56,491 nt of DNA from contig NZ_FPJO01000005.1 in the NCBI RefSeq assembly GCF_900119365.1, positions 324,081 to 380,571 of the forward strand. The letters are read 5' to 3'. This DNA comes from Streptomyces atratus (lineage in GTDB: Bacteria > Actinomycetota > Actinomycetes > Streptomycetales > Streptomycetaceae). The notes beneath the pieces are model-generated. The model ran no database searches, had not been told where the DNA came from, and was given only the letters and a program-made list of their open reading frames with translations. The translations under genes and the position numbers were made by a program. Position 1 is the stretch's first letter. Every line of letters begins with the position of its first letter. Shown piece by piece: positions 8,322-16,362 of the stretch.

Positions 8322-9244
8322 CCGTCGAAGCCGCCCCCGCCCGCCCCGCCGCACGGCCGGCGCCGCCGGTTCCCGCCGCAGCCCGGCGCCGGAACCGCGC
8401 CGGCCGGATCGGTGTCCATGCCTTCCTGATGGCGGTCTCCCTCGCCTTTCTCGCCCCGCTCCTGCTCGCGGTGTACGCCTCGCTGCGGCCGTACGACGAG
8501 ACCTCGGAGCACGGCTACTTCTCGCTGCCCCGCCATCTCTCCCTGGACTACTACCGGCAGGCGTTCACCGACTCCGGCATGACGAAGTACTTCGTCAACA
8601 CCTTGATCATCGCGATCCCCGGGGTGCTCGTCACCCTCTTCCTCGCCTCGTTCGTGGCCTTCGCGGTGGCGCGCCTGAGGATGCGCGGCGGGCTCGTCCT
8701 GCTCATGCTCTTCACCGCCGGGAACCTGCTGCCGCAGCAGGTGATCGTGACGCCCTTGTACGTGGTGTTCAACCGCATCCCGTTGCCCTACTGGATGTCC
8801 GACTCGATGACGATGTTCGACTCGTACTGGGCCGTCGTCGCCGTCCAGATCGGATTCCAGCTCGGCTTCTGCGTCTTCGTCCTGGCCAACTTCATGCGCA
8901 CCCTGCCGCAGGAGATCCTGGAGGCGGCCATAGTCGACGGCGCGGGCGTGTGGACCCAGTACTGGAGGATCACGCTGCCCCTGTGCCGCCCGGCCCTGGC
9001 CGCGCTCGGCACGCTCCAGTTCACCTGGATGTACAACGACTTCCTGTGGGCACTGGTCTTCATCTCCGACGGCGACAAACTCCCCATCACCTCGGCGCTG
9101 AACAACCTCAGGGGCCAGTTCTTCACCGACTACAACCTGCTCGCCGCGGGCTCGGTGATCGTCGCCCTGCCCACGCTCGTGGTCTTCCTGCTGCTCCAGC
9201 GCCACTTCATCGCGGGCCTCACCCTGGGTTCCGGCAAGGGGTAG
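8318..9244 (+). CDS. Sugar ABC transporter permease (MalG/MsmG type)
   Basis: 308 residues, six predicted membrane helices after a Pro/Ala/Arg-rich cytoplasmic N-terminus. The EAA loop reads LEAAIVDGAGVWTQYWRITLP. TTG 8318 overlaps the TGA of the preceding permease. It is the last gene of the operon. The ATPase is missing from the locus, so function probably depends on an unlinked multi-sugar ATPase. Confidence 0.92.
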   Translation: MTVEAAPARPAARPAPPVPAAARRRNRAGRIGVHAFLMAVSLAFLAPLLLAVYASLRPYDETSEHGYFSLPRHLSLDYYRQAFTDSGMTKYFVNTLIIAIPGVLVTLFLASFVAFAVARLRMRGGLVLLMLFTAGNLLPQQVIVTPLYVVFNRIPLPYWMSDSMTMFDSYWAVVAVQIGFQLGFCVFVLANFMRTLPQEILEAAIVDGAGVWTQYWRITLPLCRPALAALGTLQFTWMYNDFLWALVFISDGDKLPITSALNNLRGQFFTDYNLLAAGSVIVALPTLVVFLLLQRHFIAGLTLGSGKG

Positions 9245-9275
9245 GGGGCTGTGGCAGCCGCCCGGGGCGGACCCG

Positions 9276-9311
9276 CCTCTTCCGCTGGTGAGGGAAGAGT
9301 GAGGGAAGAGG
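9276..9311 (+). terminator. Possible terminator of the sugar ABC operon
   Basis: CCTCTTCC (9276-9283) pairs with GGAAGAGG (9304-9311). A second GGAAGAG at 9293-9299 lies inside the loop, part of a direct repeat of GAGGGAAGAG, so two alternative stems are possible. It begins 32 bases past the operon stop. Confidence 0.4.
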
Positions 9312-9394
9312 AGAGACGGGGTGACTCTTCCGGGGCCGCCCGCGGCCCGTCCGGTCGAGTGGAGCCCGGTGCCGGACCGGACCGGGCCCCGGCC

Positions 9395-9571
9395 TCAGCG
9401 GCCCCGGTCCGGCGACTGCTGCGGAACGACCACCAGGAACGCGTCCTGCTCCAGATCCATCACGACCTCGGCCGCGACGCCCTCGCAGCGGCGGGCGGCC
9501 GCGAACTCCTCCGCAGGCCAACTGCCCCGCGGCCCTCCTGCGGGAAACTGCTCAAGTACTGTGCGACGCAT
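9395..9571 (-). CDS. Small conserved Streptomyces protein of unknown function
   Basis: 58 residues (MRRTVLEQFPAGGPRGSWPAEEF...). I recall very similar short proteins in other streptomycetes with the pattern LxQFPxxGPRxSWPAEEFA and an acidic VVMDLxxDxFxVVV tail, but no function. ATG 9571 has AGGGGG about 8 bases upstream, better than the longer in-frame start at 9646. No membrane segment or cysteine pair. It is divergent from the P-loop/Nudix gene, with 209 bases between starts. Confidence 0.6.
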   Translation of the reverse strand: MRRTVLEQFPAGGPRGSWPAEEFAAARRCEGVAAEVVMDLEQDAFLVVVPQQSPDRGR

Positions 9572-9780
9572 ACTGCACCCCCTGGTCGTCGGTCGGACAT
9601 GTCCGCTCCAACGACCTTCCCGCCTCACCGTCACGGCCGGATGCACGGCCGGACGTATGCGAACGGGCGTCGGCCGTGGGCATCCGGAGGTTCCGTTCGG
9701 GAAACAGACATCGCCACAGCCGGGTTTTCGCGGCAGGGTGTTGCGGGCAAGCCACAGGGGGCTACGGAAGAGGGGGAACC

Positions 9781-10818
9781 GTGATCGTCTGGATCAACGG
9801 TGCGTTCGGCGCGGGCAAGACGAGCGCCGCGCGTGAACTGATCGATCTGATCCCGAACAGCACTTTCTACGACCCCGAACTGATCGGCGGGGAGCTGCGG
9901 CAGTTGCTGCCCCAGAAGAGACTCGCCGAGGTGACGGACTTCCAGGACCTGCGGATCTGGCGGCGACTGGTCGTGGACACCGCGGCGGCCCTGCTCGCCG
10001 AGGTGTCCGGTGTGCTGGTGGTGCCGATGACTCTGCTGCGGCAGGAGTACCGCGACGAAATCTTCGGAGGGCTGGCCTCCCGGCGCATCGGGGTCCGCCA
10101 TGTCCTGCTCTCACCTGAGGAAACGATCCTGCGCAAGCGGATCGCCGACCGCGTGGAGTACCCCGACGACCCGGAGCACAGCGAACGGGTACGGCAGTGG
10201 GCCTACCAGCACATCGAGCCCTACCGGGCGGCGCTCGGCTGGCTCAGCCGGGACGCCCACGTCCTCGACACCGGCGCGCTCACCCCGTACGGAACGGCCG
10301 AGCGCATCGCCGAGGCGGTCAGCAGTGGCGCCGCCACCCCGTGCGAGATCGTGCAGACACCCGAGCCGACCGCGGAGACCGTGGCGGCCGGCGTACTGCT
10401 CTTCGACGAGTACGACCGGGTCCTGCTCGTCGACCCGACGTACAAGCCCGGCTGGGAGTTCCCCGGCGGAGTGGTCGAGTCCGGCGAGGCACCGGCGCAG
10501 GCCGGGATCCGTGAAGTGGCCGAGGAGATAGGCATCCGTCTCGGCCGGGTGCCGAAACTCCTCGTCGTCGACTGGGAGGCACCCAGCCCGCCCGGCTACG
10601 GGGGCCTGCGGCTGATCTTCGACGGCGGCCTGCTGACCGGCGCGGAAGCCCAGCGGCTGCTGCTGCCCGGATCCGAACTGCGCGGCTGGCGGTTCGTCAC
10701 CGAGGCGGAAGCGGCCACCCTGCTGCCCCCGACCCGGTACGAACGGCTGCGCTGGGCACTGCGCGCCCGCGAGCGGTCAGCCGTGCTCAACCTGGAGGCC
10801 GGAGTCCCGGTCGGCTGA
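9781..10818 (+). CDS. P-loop kinase-like / Nudix hydrolase fusion protein
   Basis: 345 residues. The N-terminal half has a Walker A loop GAFGAGKT (7-14) and resembles small nucleoside/metabolite kinase-like ATPases. The C-terminal half is a Nudix hydrolase with a complete Nudix box (Gly230 to Ile252, GX5EX7REVAEEIGI), which binds Mg2+ and hydrolyses a nucleoside diphosphate linked to another group. Start is GTG 9781 with a purine-rich GAAGAGGGGG upstream. Its last 42 bases overlap the convergent metallo-hydrolase gene. A single polypeptide that may phosphorylate and hydrolyse nucleotide-like substrates suggests repair or salvage, but the substrate is unknown. Confidence 0.85.
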   Translation: MIVWINGAFGAGKTSAARELIDLIPNSTFYDPELIGGELRQLLPQKRLAEVTDFQDLRIWRRLVVDTAAALLAEVSGVLVVPMTLLRQEYRDEIFGGLASRRIGVRHVLLSPEETILRKRIADRVEYPDDPEHSERVRQWAYQHIEPYRAALGWLSRDAHVLDTGALTPYGTAERIAEAVSSGAATPCEIVQTPEPTAETVAAGVLLFDEYDRVLLVDPTYKPGWEFPGGVVESGEAPAQAGIREVAEEIGIRLGRVPKLLVVDWEAPSPPGYGGLRLIFDGGLLTGAEAQRLLLPGSELRGWRFVTEAEAATLLPPTRYERLRWALRARERSAVLNLEAGVPVG

Positions 10819-11484
10819 GGCAAGCATCGCGGCGGCGTCGGTGGTGACCGGATCGCCGTGCCCGAAGCAGACCGTGGCCGGCTCCAGCGCCGCCAGCCGC
10901 CGGAAGGAGGCCAGGGCCTGCTCCCGGTCGGTGTTGAACACGCCGAGCATCACCCGGTCGACCCTGGCCACGCAGTCCCCGGTGAACAGCACACCGTGGT
11001 GCGGCAGATGAATCCCGATGGAGCCGGGTGTGTGGCCCGGGGAGTGGACCACCCGGGCCCCCTGACCGAACCCGAGCTCGTCGCCGTCGGCCAGCTCGCG
11101 GTCGACCCGGGTCGGCGGGGCCGGGGGCACGGTCCGCGTGTGCTCCCACAGCGGGAGCTCCCAGTCGAGCAGGACGGGACCGGCGATCTCCTCCTCGCCC
11201 CGGATCACCGCGGCGTCCAGCCGATGGGCCAGGATCTCGGCTCCGTGCCGGTCGGCGAGCTCCTGCGCGGCGCCGTAGTGGTCGCAGTGCCCGTGGGTGA
11301 CGACGATCCGGGAGATACGGCCCGGGTCCAGACCCAGGCTGCGCACCCCGTCCTCGATCGCGGACGCCGCGTCGCTGTCACACGCGTCGATCAGCGTCAG
11401 ATCGGTGCCGTCGCGCCACAGGTACGCCTGGCCGATGGGGAAGCGGAACATGTGCAGCTGGGGGAGTACTTCGACGAGATCCAT
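10777..11484 (-). CDS. Metallo-beta-lactamase-fold hydrolase
   Basis: 235 residues. The binuclear zinc motif THGHCDH (63-69) is followed by HSPGHTPGS, FTGDC and FGHGDP, all expected positions of the fold. It is likely a glyoxalase II-like or lactonase-like hydrolase; true beta-lactam hydrolysis is unlikely. ATG 11484 is chosen because TACGTT lies 6 bases upstream, fitting a leaderless mRNA with no Shine-Dalgarno; longer in-frame extensions are Arg/Pro-rich and unlike the family. The 3' end overlaps the Nudix fusion gene by 42 bases in the convergent orientation. Confidence 0.87.
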   Translation of the reverse strand: MDLVEVLPQLHMFRFPIGQAYLWRDGTDLTLIDACDSDAASAIEDGVRSLGLDPGRISRIVVTHGHCDHYGAAQELADRHGAEILAHRLDAAVIRGEEEIAGPVLLDWELPLWEHTRTVPPAPPTRVDRELADGDELGFGQGARVVHSPGHTPGSIGIHLPHHGVLFTGDCVARVDRVMLGVFNTDREQALASFRRLAALEPATVCFGHGDPVTTDAAAMLASADRDSGLQVEHG

Positions 11485-11524
11485 GCCACGAACGTACGCG
11501 AACGGCCCGCCCGGAAACGTCGGT

Positions 11525-11965
11525 CTACGCTCTGGGCGAGCTTCGCCGAGCGCGTAGCGGCGGTGCGGCCGCACGGACACCCCGGGGCCCGCGGGGCCGG
11601 CATGAACCGGGGTCACCGCCAAGGGACGTGGGGTTCACCGACAGCAAGGACTGCGGGTCGTGCCAGCCGCACTCGGCGATCCACTTGAGGGAGACCTGGT
11701 GGAACATCCACCCCGGATGCCAGGGCGGCAACATGCCGGACGTCAGCACGGGGACACACGTCCGGCCGGTCACGGGGGCGTACTGCGAGGGGAACGGGGC
11801 GGTGAATCCCGGGGTGTCGGCGTGCAACCGGGCGGCCATCACATGGAGCCGGCGGCGGGAGAGCGCGTCGAGCACCGCTTCCGTGCTTCCGCTCGCCGCC
11901 GACTCCTGCAGCAGTCGTTCGGCCTCCGTCGGCAGTGCCCAGCCGATCCCCGTCCCCGTTGTCAC
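11525..11965 (-). CDS. SseB-like domain protein, possibly C-terminally frameshifted
   Basis: 146 residues. The stretch RTCVPVLTSGMLPPWHPGWMFHQVSLKWIAECGWHDPQSLLSVNP (given here in outline: key residues Cys-Val-Pro, Pro-Pro-Trp-His-Pro, Gly-Trp-x-Asp-Pro) resembles SseB-family proteins of actinobacteria. The last roughly 35 residues are Arg/Pro-rich and look like out-of-frame GC-rich DNA, so the native C-terminus may have been lost. GTG 11965 has TAGGAT 6 bases before it, consistent with leaderless transcription. It ends 40 bases before the metallo-hydrolase start on the same strand. Role unknown. Confidence 0.55.
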   Translation of the reverse strand: MTTGTGIGWALPTEAERLLQESAASGSTEAVLDALSRRRLHVMAARLHADTPGFTAPFPSQYAPVTGRTCVPVLTSGMLPPWHPGWMFHQVSLKWIAECGWHDPQSLLSVNPTSLGGDPGSCRPRGPRGVRAAAPPLRARRSSPRA

Positions 11966-12056
11966 GGGCCGATCCTATGGAACCGGGCCCGGACCGGCCC
12001 GCGGAGGGTGGTCCGGACCCGGTCCGCCGGAACGCGGCACGATCGGTGACGCAACG

Positions 12057-13421
12057 TCAGGCGCGCTTGGACTCCGCGTAGTTGCGCAGGAACAGAGCCT
12101 CGGCGAGGGACAGCCGCTCCAGCTCCTGGGGCGAGACGCTCTCGTTCACCGCGTGGATCTGTGCCTCCGGCTCGCTCAGGCCGATCAGCAGAATCTCCGC
12201 CTCCGGGTAGAGGGCGGCGAGGGTGTTGCAGAGCGGGATCGAGCCGCCCATGCCGGACGTCTGCATCTTCTCGCCCGGGTACGCGACCTCCATCGCCTGC
12301 GCCATCGACGTGTACGCCGGGCTGGAGGTGTCCGCGCGGAACGGCTGGCCCTGGCCGACCTGTTCCACCGTCACCCTGGCCCCCCACGGGGCGTGGGCCT
12401 TGAGGTGGGCGGTCAGCAGCGCGGTCGCCTCGGCGGCGTCCTGGCCCGGCGGGACCCGCAGGCTGACCTGGGCCCGCGCGCTCGCCTGGAGCGACGGCGT
12501 CGCGCCGATCACCGGCGGGCAGTCGATGCCGATGACCGTGACGGCGGGCCGGGCCCAGATGCGGTCGGCGACCGTGCCCGTGCCGATCAGCCCGACCCCG
12601 TCGAGGACCTTCGCGTCCTTGCGGAAATCGGCCTCCGGGTACTGGAGTCCGTCCCACTCGGTGTCCGTGGCGAGCCCGTCGACGGTCGTGGTGCCGTCCT
12701 CGGCGCGCAGCGAGGCCAGCAGCTGGATCATCGCGGCCAGCGCGTCCGGGGCGGCGCCGCCGAACTGCCCGGAGTGCAGGTTCCCTTCGAGGGTGTCGAG
12801 CGTGACCCGCAGCATCGTCATGCCGCGCAGCGTCGCGGTGACCGTCGGCAGACCGACCCGGAAGTTGCCGGTGTCGCCGATGACGATGGTGTCGGCGGCC
12901 AGCAGCTCGGGGTGTGCCTCCGCGTACCGCTCCAGACCGCCGGTGCCCTGCTCCTCGGAACCCTCGGCGATCACCTTCACGGAGACCGGGACGCCGCCGT
13001 CGGCCTTGAGGGCGCGCAGGGCGAGGAGGTGCATGATGAAGCCGCCCTTGCAGTCGGCCGAGCCACGCCCGTACCAGCGGCCGTCGCGCTCCGTCAGCTC
13101 GAACGGAGGGGAGAGCCAGGCGGACTCGTCGAGCGGCGGCTGCACGTCGTAGTGCGCGTAGAGCAGTACGGTCGGAGCGCCGGCCGGACCGGGCAGGAAG
13201 CCGTAGACCGACCGGGTGCCGTCGGGGGTGTCGAGAAGGGCGACGTCCTGGAAGTCCTCGGCGCGCAGCGCGTCGGCGACCCAGTCGGCGGCCGCCTCGC
13301 ACTCGCTCTTCGGGAACTGCGCGGGATCCGCCACCGACTGGAAGGCCACCAGCTCGGTCAGCTCCGCCTTGGCGCGGGGCATCAGCGAGGCAATGGTCTC
13401 GGAAATCGGACGGGCGGTCAT
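12057..13421 (-). CDS. M20-family metallopeptidase (dipeptidase)
   Basis: 454 residues. Zinc-dependent amidohydrolase acting on dipeptides or N-acyl amino acids in the cytoplasm. Metal and catalytic residues of the family are visible: AHYDVQP (His90, Asp92), GRGSADCKGG (Asp123), EGSEEQG (Glu156/Glu157), IGDTGNF and a C-terminal His. The dimerisation lid domain lies between about 210 and 330. ATG 13421 has GAGGAG 7 bases upstream. It is divergent from the flavoenzyme gene. No signal peptide. Length is typical for the long dipeptidase subgroup. Confidence 0.9.
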   Translation of the reverse strand: MTARPISETIASLMPRAKAELTELVAFQSVADPAQFPKSECEAAADWVADALRAEDFQDVALLDTPDGTRSVYGFLPGPAGAPTVLLYAHYDVQPPLDESAWLSPPFELTERDGRWYGRGSADCKGGFIMHLLALRALKADGGVPVSVKVIAEGSEEQGTGGLERYAEAHPELLAADTIVIGDTGNFRVGLPTVTATLRGMTMLRVTLDTLEGNLHSGQFGGAAPDALAAMIQLLASLRAEDGTTTVDGLATDTEWDGLQYPEADFRKDAKVLDGVGLIGTGTVADRIWARPAVTVIGIDCPPVIGATPSLQASARAQVSLRVPPGQDAAEATALLTAHLKAHAPWGARVTVEQVGQGQPFRADTSSPAYTSMAQAMEVAYPGEKMQTSGMGGSIPLCNTLAALYPEAEILLIGLSEPEAQIHAVNESVSPQELERLSLAEALFLRNYAESKRA

Positions 13422-13604
13422 GGGCACGCTCCTCGTGGGTGCGACGTTATGTATACGAATCCGGCTACATGCGCACCGAATGTGCGGCGTCGCATGCAGG
13501 ACGAACGTACGGTCGATCCTCCCACAGCGGGGGCCGGGGGCAACGCGCCGTAGGATGCCGTGAGCAGCATGGGCCACTGGTGGGATCGGGAGCAGAAGCA
13601 CATC

Positions 13605-14819
13605 GTGAGCAGCGAGAACGCAGACGCCGTACAGGAGCACGAAGAGTCGTCCGTGTGGGATGTCGTCGTAGTCGGCGGCGGACCGGCCGGAGCCTCCGCG
13701 GCATACGCGGCGGCAGTCGCCGGCCGACGGGTGCTGCTCCTCGAGAAGGCGGAGCTTCCCCGGTACAAGACATGTGGCGGCGGCATCATCGGGTTTTCGC
13801 GTGACTCGCTGCCGCCCGGGTTCGAACTACCGCTGCGGGACCGGATCCACGCGGTCACCTTCTCGCTCAACGGCAGGCTGGCGCGGACCCGCCGCTCCAA
13901 GCGGATGCTCTTCGGCCTCATCAACCGCCCCGAGTTCGACGCGGGTCTGGTCGAGGAGGCGCAGAAGGCGGGCGCCGAACTGCGCACCGGCGCGACGGTG
14001 ACCAGGGTCGAGCAGCACGGCGCCTCGGTGCCCGACCGGCGCACGGTCGCCGTGGTGCTGTCCGGCGGCGAGACGGTCCTGGCCCGCGCGGTCGTCGGGG
14101 CCGACGGGAGCGCGGGGCGGATAGGAGCCCATGTCGGGGTGAAGCTCGACCAGGTGGACCTCGGCCTGGAGGCGGAGATCCCGGTTCCGGCGACGGTCGC
14201 CGAGGACTGGGCGGGGCGGGTGCTCATCGACTGGGGCCCCATACCAGGCAGTTACGGCTGGGTCTTCCCCAAGGGCGATGTCCTGACCGTCGGTGTGATC
14301 TCGGCACGGGGCGACGGGGCGGGGACCAAGCGGTATCTGGAGGACTTCATCGCCCGGCTCGGCCTCGCCGGTTTCGAACCGAAGATCTCCTCCGGGCATC
14401 TGACGCGCTGCCGCAGTGACGACTCGCCGCTGTCACGCGGGCGTGTGCTGGTGTGCGGCGACGCGGCGGGGCTGCTGGAGCCGTGGACCCGCGAGGGGAT
14501 TTCCTTCGCGCTGCGGTCGGGTCGGCTGGCCGGAGAGTGGGCGGTCCGGATCGCGGAGTCGCACGACGCGGTGGACGCCCGGCGCCAGGCGCTGAACTAC
14601 GCGTTCGCCATCAAGGCGGGCCTCGGTGTCGAGATGGGCGTCGGACGGCGCATGCTGAAGCTGTTCGAGCGCCGCCCGGGGGTGCTGCACGCGGTGCTGA
14701 CCGGATTCCGCCCGGCCTGGAACGCCTTCGCGGGAATCACCCGCGGAACGACCTCGCTCGGCGAGCTGGTCCGTACGCACCCGCTGGCGCAGCGGGCTCT
14801 GTCCGCGATGGACCGCTAG
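13605..14819 (+). CDS. Geranylgeranyl-reductase-family FAD-dependent oxidoreductase
   Basis: 404 residues. The N-terminal Rossmann motif GGGPAGA (24-30), the RYKTCGGG segment typical of geranylgeranyl reductases and the second FAD motif VCGDAAGLLEPWTREGISFAL are all present. Members reduce isoprenoid double bonds of lipids, quinones or chlorophyll chains. GTG 13605 is used. GTG 13560 and ATG 13569 are in frame, but TAGGAT at 13551-13556 would put the mRNA start after 13560, so the earliest GTG is unlikely; ATG 13569 remains possible. Isolated between an M20 peptidase and a strong terminator. Menaquinone saturation is one plausible role, untested. Confidence 0.85.
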   Translation: MSSENADAVQEHEESSVWDVVVVGGGPAGASAAYAAAVAGRRVLLLEKAELPRYKTCGGGIIGFSRDSLPPGFELPLRDRIHAVTFSLNGRLARTRRSKRMLFGLINRPEFDAGLVEEAQKAGAELRTGATVTRVEQHGASVPDRRTVAVVLSGGETVLARAVVGADGSAGRIGAHVGVKLDQVDLGLEAEIPVPATVAEDWAGRVLIDWGPIPGSYGWVFPKGDVLTVGVISARGDGAGTKRYLEDFIARLGLAGFEPKISSGHLTRCRSDDSPLSRGRVLVCGDAAGLLEPWTREGISFALRSGRLAGEWAVRIAESHDAVDARRQALNYAFAIKAGLGVEMGVGRRMLKLFERRPGVLHAVLTGFRPAWNAFAGITRGTTSLGELVRTHPLAQRALSAMDR

Positions 14820-14885
14820 GCCTGTCCAGCGGACCGGGGCCGGGGGCGGGGGGTCTGTCCGGCCGATCAGGGTCGGACGGACCCC

Positions 14886-14908
14886 GGCCGGGCGGACGTC
14901 GCCCGGCC
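14886..14908. terminator. Terminator between flavoenzyme and reductase genes
   Basis: Perfect 9-bp GC stem (14886-14894 with 14900-14908) with a 5-base loop, between convergent genes. A second imperfect hairpin precedes it at about 14851-14880. Confidence 0.7.
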
Positions 14909-14938
14909 TCCGGTGCCAGGGAGGGTCCGGCCGCACGG

Positions 14939-15391
14939 TCAGCCCTCCACAGTGATCCGGAAGACGGGATGGTCCGGGCAGGCCGCCAGCAGTTCGGCGT
15001 CCGAGGACTTCGCGGTGATGCCCTGGAAGTAGTCCTTGACCTCCCAGCCCCACCGCTCCAGGTAGGTGCGGATGACCAGCGCCTTCTGCTCGTCGTCCGC
15101 GATCTCCACGGCTGTGAAGCCGCGGGTCCTGCGGCCCACCCGCAGCTCGCCGCCGCCGGCGACGCGCATGTTGCGCACCCACTGGGAGTGGCCCCGGGCG
15201 GAGACGAGGTACTGCGCGCCCTCATGGGTGTGGGGGTTCACGGGGACGCGCTGCATCTGCCCGCTCTTGCGGCCGCGCACGGACATCTCGGCCGAGCCGA
15301 AAAGGCTGAGGCCGTGGCGGGCGAGCCAGCCGACGATGCCGTTCATCCGGACGTTGAGGGCGCTGCCCTGGAGGTAGTACGGCTGAGACAT
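14939..15391 (-). CDS. Nitroreductase/quinone-reductase family protein (DUF385, F420-type)
   Basis: 150 residues. It matches the split-barrel deazaflavin-dependent nitroreductase family: MRGRKSGxxQRVPV-like segment (here SVRGRKSGQMQRVPVN), HSQWVRNMRVAGGGELRVGRR and a C-terminal HPVFRI. These bind cofactor F420 and often reduce quinones or nitro compounds. ATG 15391 has GAGGGG upstream. It is divergent from the TetR gene, and an inverted repeat lies 20 bases upstream of its start, so it is the obvious target of that regulator. Confidence 0.83.
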   Translation of the reverse strand: MSQPYYLQGSALNVRMNGIVGWLARHGLSLFGSAEMSVRGRKSGQMQRVPVNPHTHEGAQYLVSARGHSQWVRNMRVAGGGELRVGRRTRGFTAVEIADDEQKALVIRTYLERWGWEVKDYFQGITAKSSDAELLAACPDHPVFRITVEG

Positions 15392-15410
15392 GGTGACCCC
15401 TCGGTGATTT

Positions 15411-15425
15411 GAGAGCGGTGCTCTC
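15411..15425. promoter_or_regulatory. TetR operator 1, GAGAGC-GGT-GCTCTC
   Basis: Perfect 6-bp arms around GGT. Its core AGAGCNNTGCTCT recurs at 15465-15477 in the same divergent intergenic region. It lies just upstream of the reductase start, where a repressor would block that gene. Confidence 0.65.
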
Positions 15426-15464
15426 GCTTGAGATCAGTGTGCGCGGGGCGGGTGCTTAAAAGCA

Positions 15465-15477
15465 AGAGCACTGCTCT
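15465..15477. promoter_or_regulatory. TetR operator 2, AGAGCACTGCTCT
   Basis: Perfect 6-bp arms around a single C, matching operator 1 at all positions except the variable NN. A half site TGCTCT follows at 15491-15496 inside the spacer of a possible regulator promoter (TTGGTC 15483-15488, 18 bases, CAGACT 15507-15512), suggesting autoregulation. Confidence 0.65.
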
Positions 15478-15519
15478 CATTCTTGGTCGGTGCTCTGCGT
15501 TCATGGCAGACTGAGGACC

Positions 15520-16251
15520 ATGAGCACTGTCCGAGGAGCCAGAGAACGGGCCCGCATCGAGGTCACCGCCGCGATCAAGGACGAGGCGAAGAAGCAGCTC
15601 GCGGCCGAGGGCGCCGCCAAGCTGTCGCTGCGCGCCGTCGCGCGAGAGCTCGGTATGGCGTCGTCCGCCATCTACCGTTATTTCCCCAGCCGGGACGAGC
15701 TGCTCACCGCCCTGATCGTCGACGCGTACGACTCCGTGGGAGAGATCGCGGAGGCCGCCCACCGGACCGCCTGCGCCGACGCCGCCACCCACCTCGCCCG
15801 CTGGGTCGCCGTCACCTGCGCCGTGCGTGACTGGGCGCTGGCCCACCCCCACGAGTACGCCCTGATCTACGGTTCGCCCGTGCCCGGTTACACCGCGCCG
15901 CAGGCTACGATCGGCCCCGCCTCCCGCGTCGGCTTCGTCCTGATTGCCGTGGTCACGGACGCCTGCCGCACGGACGGCCTGGCCCTGCCGCCGCTCGCCG
16001 ACGACCTGCGCGCCGAGGCCGAGCGGATGTCCGCCGACCTCGCCCCCGGCCTTCCGCCGGAGGCCGCCGCCCCGCTGATCGCCGCCTGGTCACAGCTGTT
16101 CGGACTGATCTCCTTCGAGATCTTCGGCCAGTTCCACCGGGTGGTGGAGGCCAAGGAGGTCTTTTTCCGGGAGGCCGTCACCGAACTGGCCCGCACGGTC
16201 GGCCTGCTCGGCGCGAGGAACGGCGCAAGGGCCACCGCCGGCAAGGGCTGA
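15520..16251 (+). CDS. TetR-family transcriptional regulator
   Basis: 243 residues. An N-terminal TetR helix-turn-helix (about 34-58, LSLRAVARELGMASSAIYRYFPSRDEL) is followed by a ligand-binding domain of the WHG/TetR_C type. It should repress in the absence of a small ligand. ATG 15520 is 7 bases after CAGACT, with GAGG also near, so either leaderless or SD-led initiation is possible. It is divergent from the F420-type reductase, and two copies of AGAGCNNTGCTCT between them indicate it controls both genes. The ligand may be the reductase's substrate. Confidence 0.9.
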   Translation: MSTVRGARERARIEVTAAIKDEAKKQLAAEGAAKLSLRAVARELGMASSAIYRYFPSRDELLTALIVDAYDSVGEIAEAAHRTACADAATHLARWVAVTCAVRDWALAHPHEYALIYGSPVPGYTAPQATIGPASRVGFVLIAVVTDACRTDGLALPPLADDLRAEAERMSADLAPGLPPEAAAPLIAAWSQLFGLISFEIFGQFHRVVEAKEVFFREAVTELARTVGLLGARNGARATAGKG

Positions 16252-16285
16252 CGGACCCCTCACCCGTCACCCCGCCCCGTACGAC

Positions 16286-16303
16286 GTACTCCCCACGGAG
16301 TAC
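16286..16303. promoter_or_regulatory. 18-bp palindrome GTACTCCCCACGGAGTAC upstream of the two-component operon
   Basis: Perfect 7-bp arms (GTACTCC/GGAGTAC) around CCAC, ending 59 bases before the kinase start. The same 7-4-7 arrangement occurs at 21208-21225 upstream of the ABC operon. NarL/LuxR response regulators bind such inverted repeats, so autoregulation by the 17622 regulator is inferred. Confidence 0.6.
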
Positions 16304-16362
16304 GGGTGATCACCACGCCCGGCTGACGCCCTCGCCGGGGTCTGCGGTCTAGCGTGGCCGAC

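Noticed and set aside
10777..11484. Metallo-beta-lactamase-fold gene as an antibiotic-resistance enzyme
   Set aside because: It lacks a signal peptide and is closer to glyoxalase II-type hydrolases; the only credible lactamase in the window is blaL.
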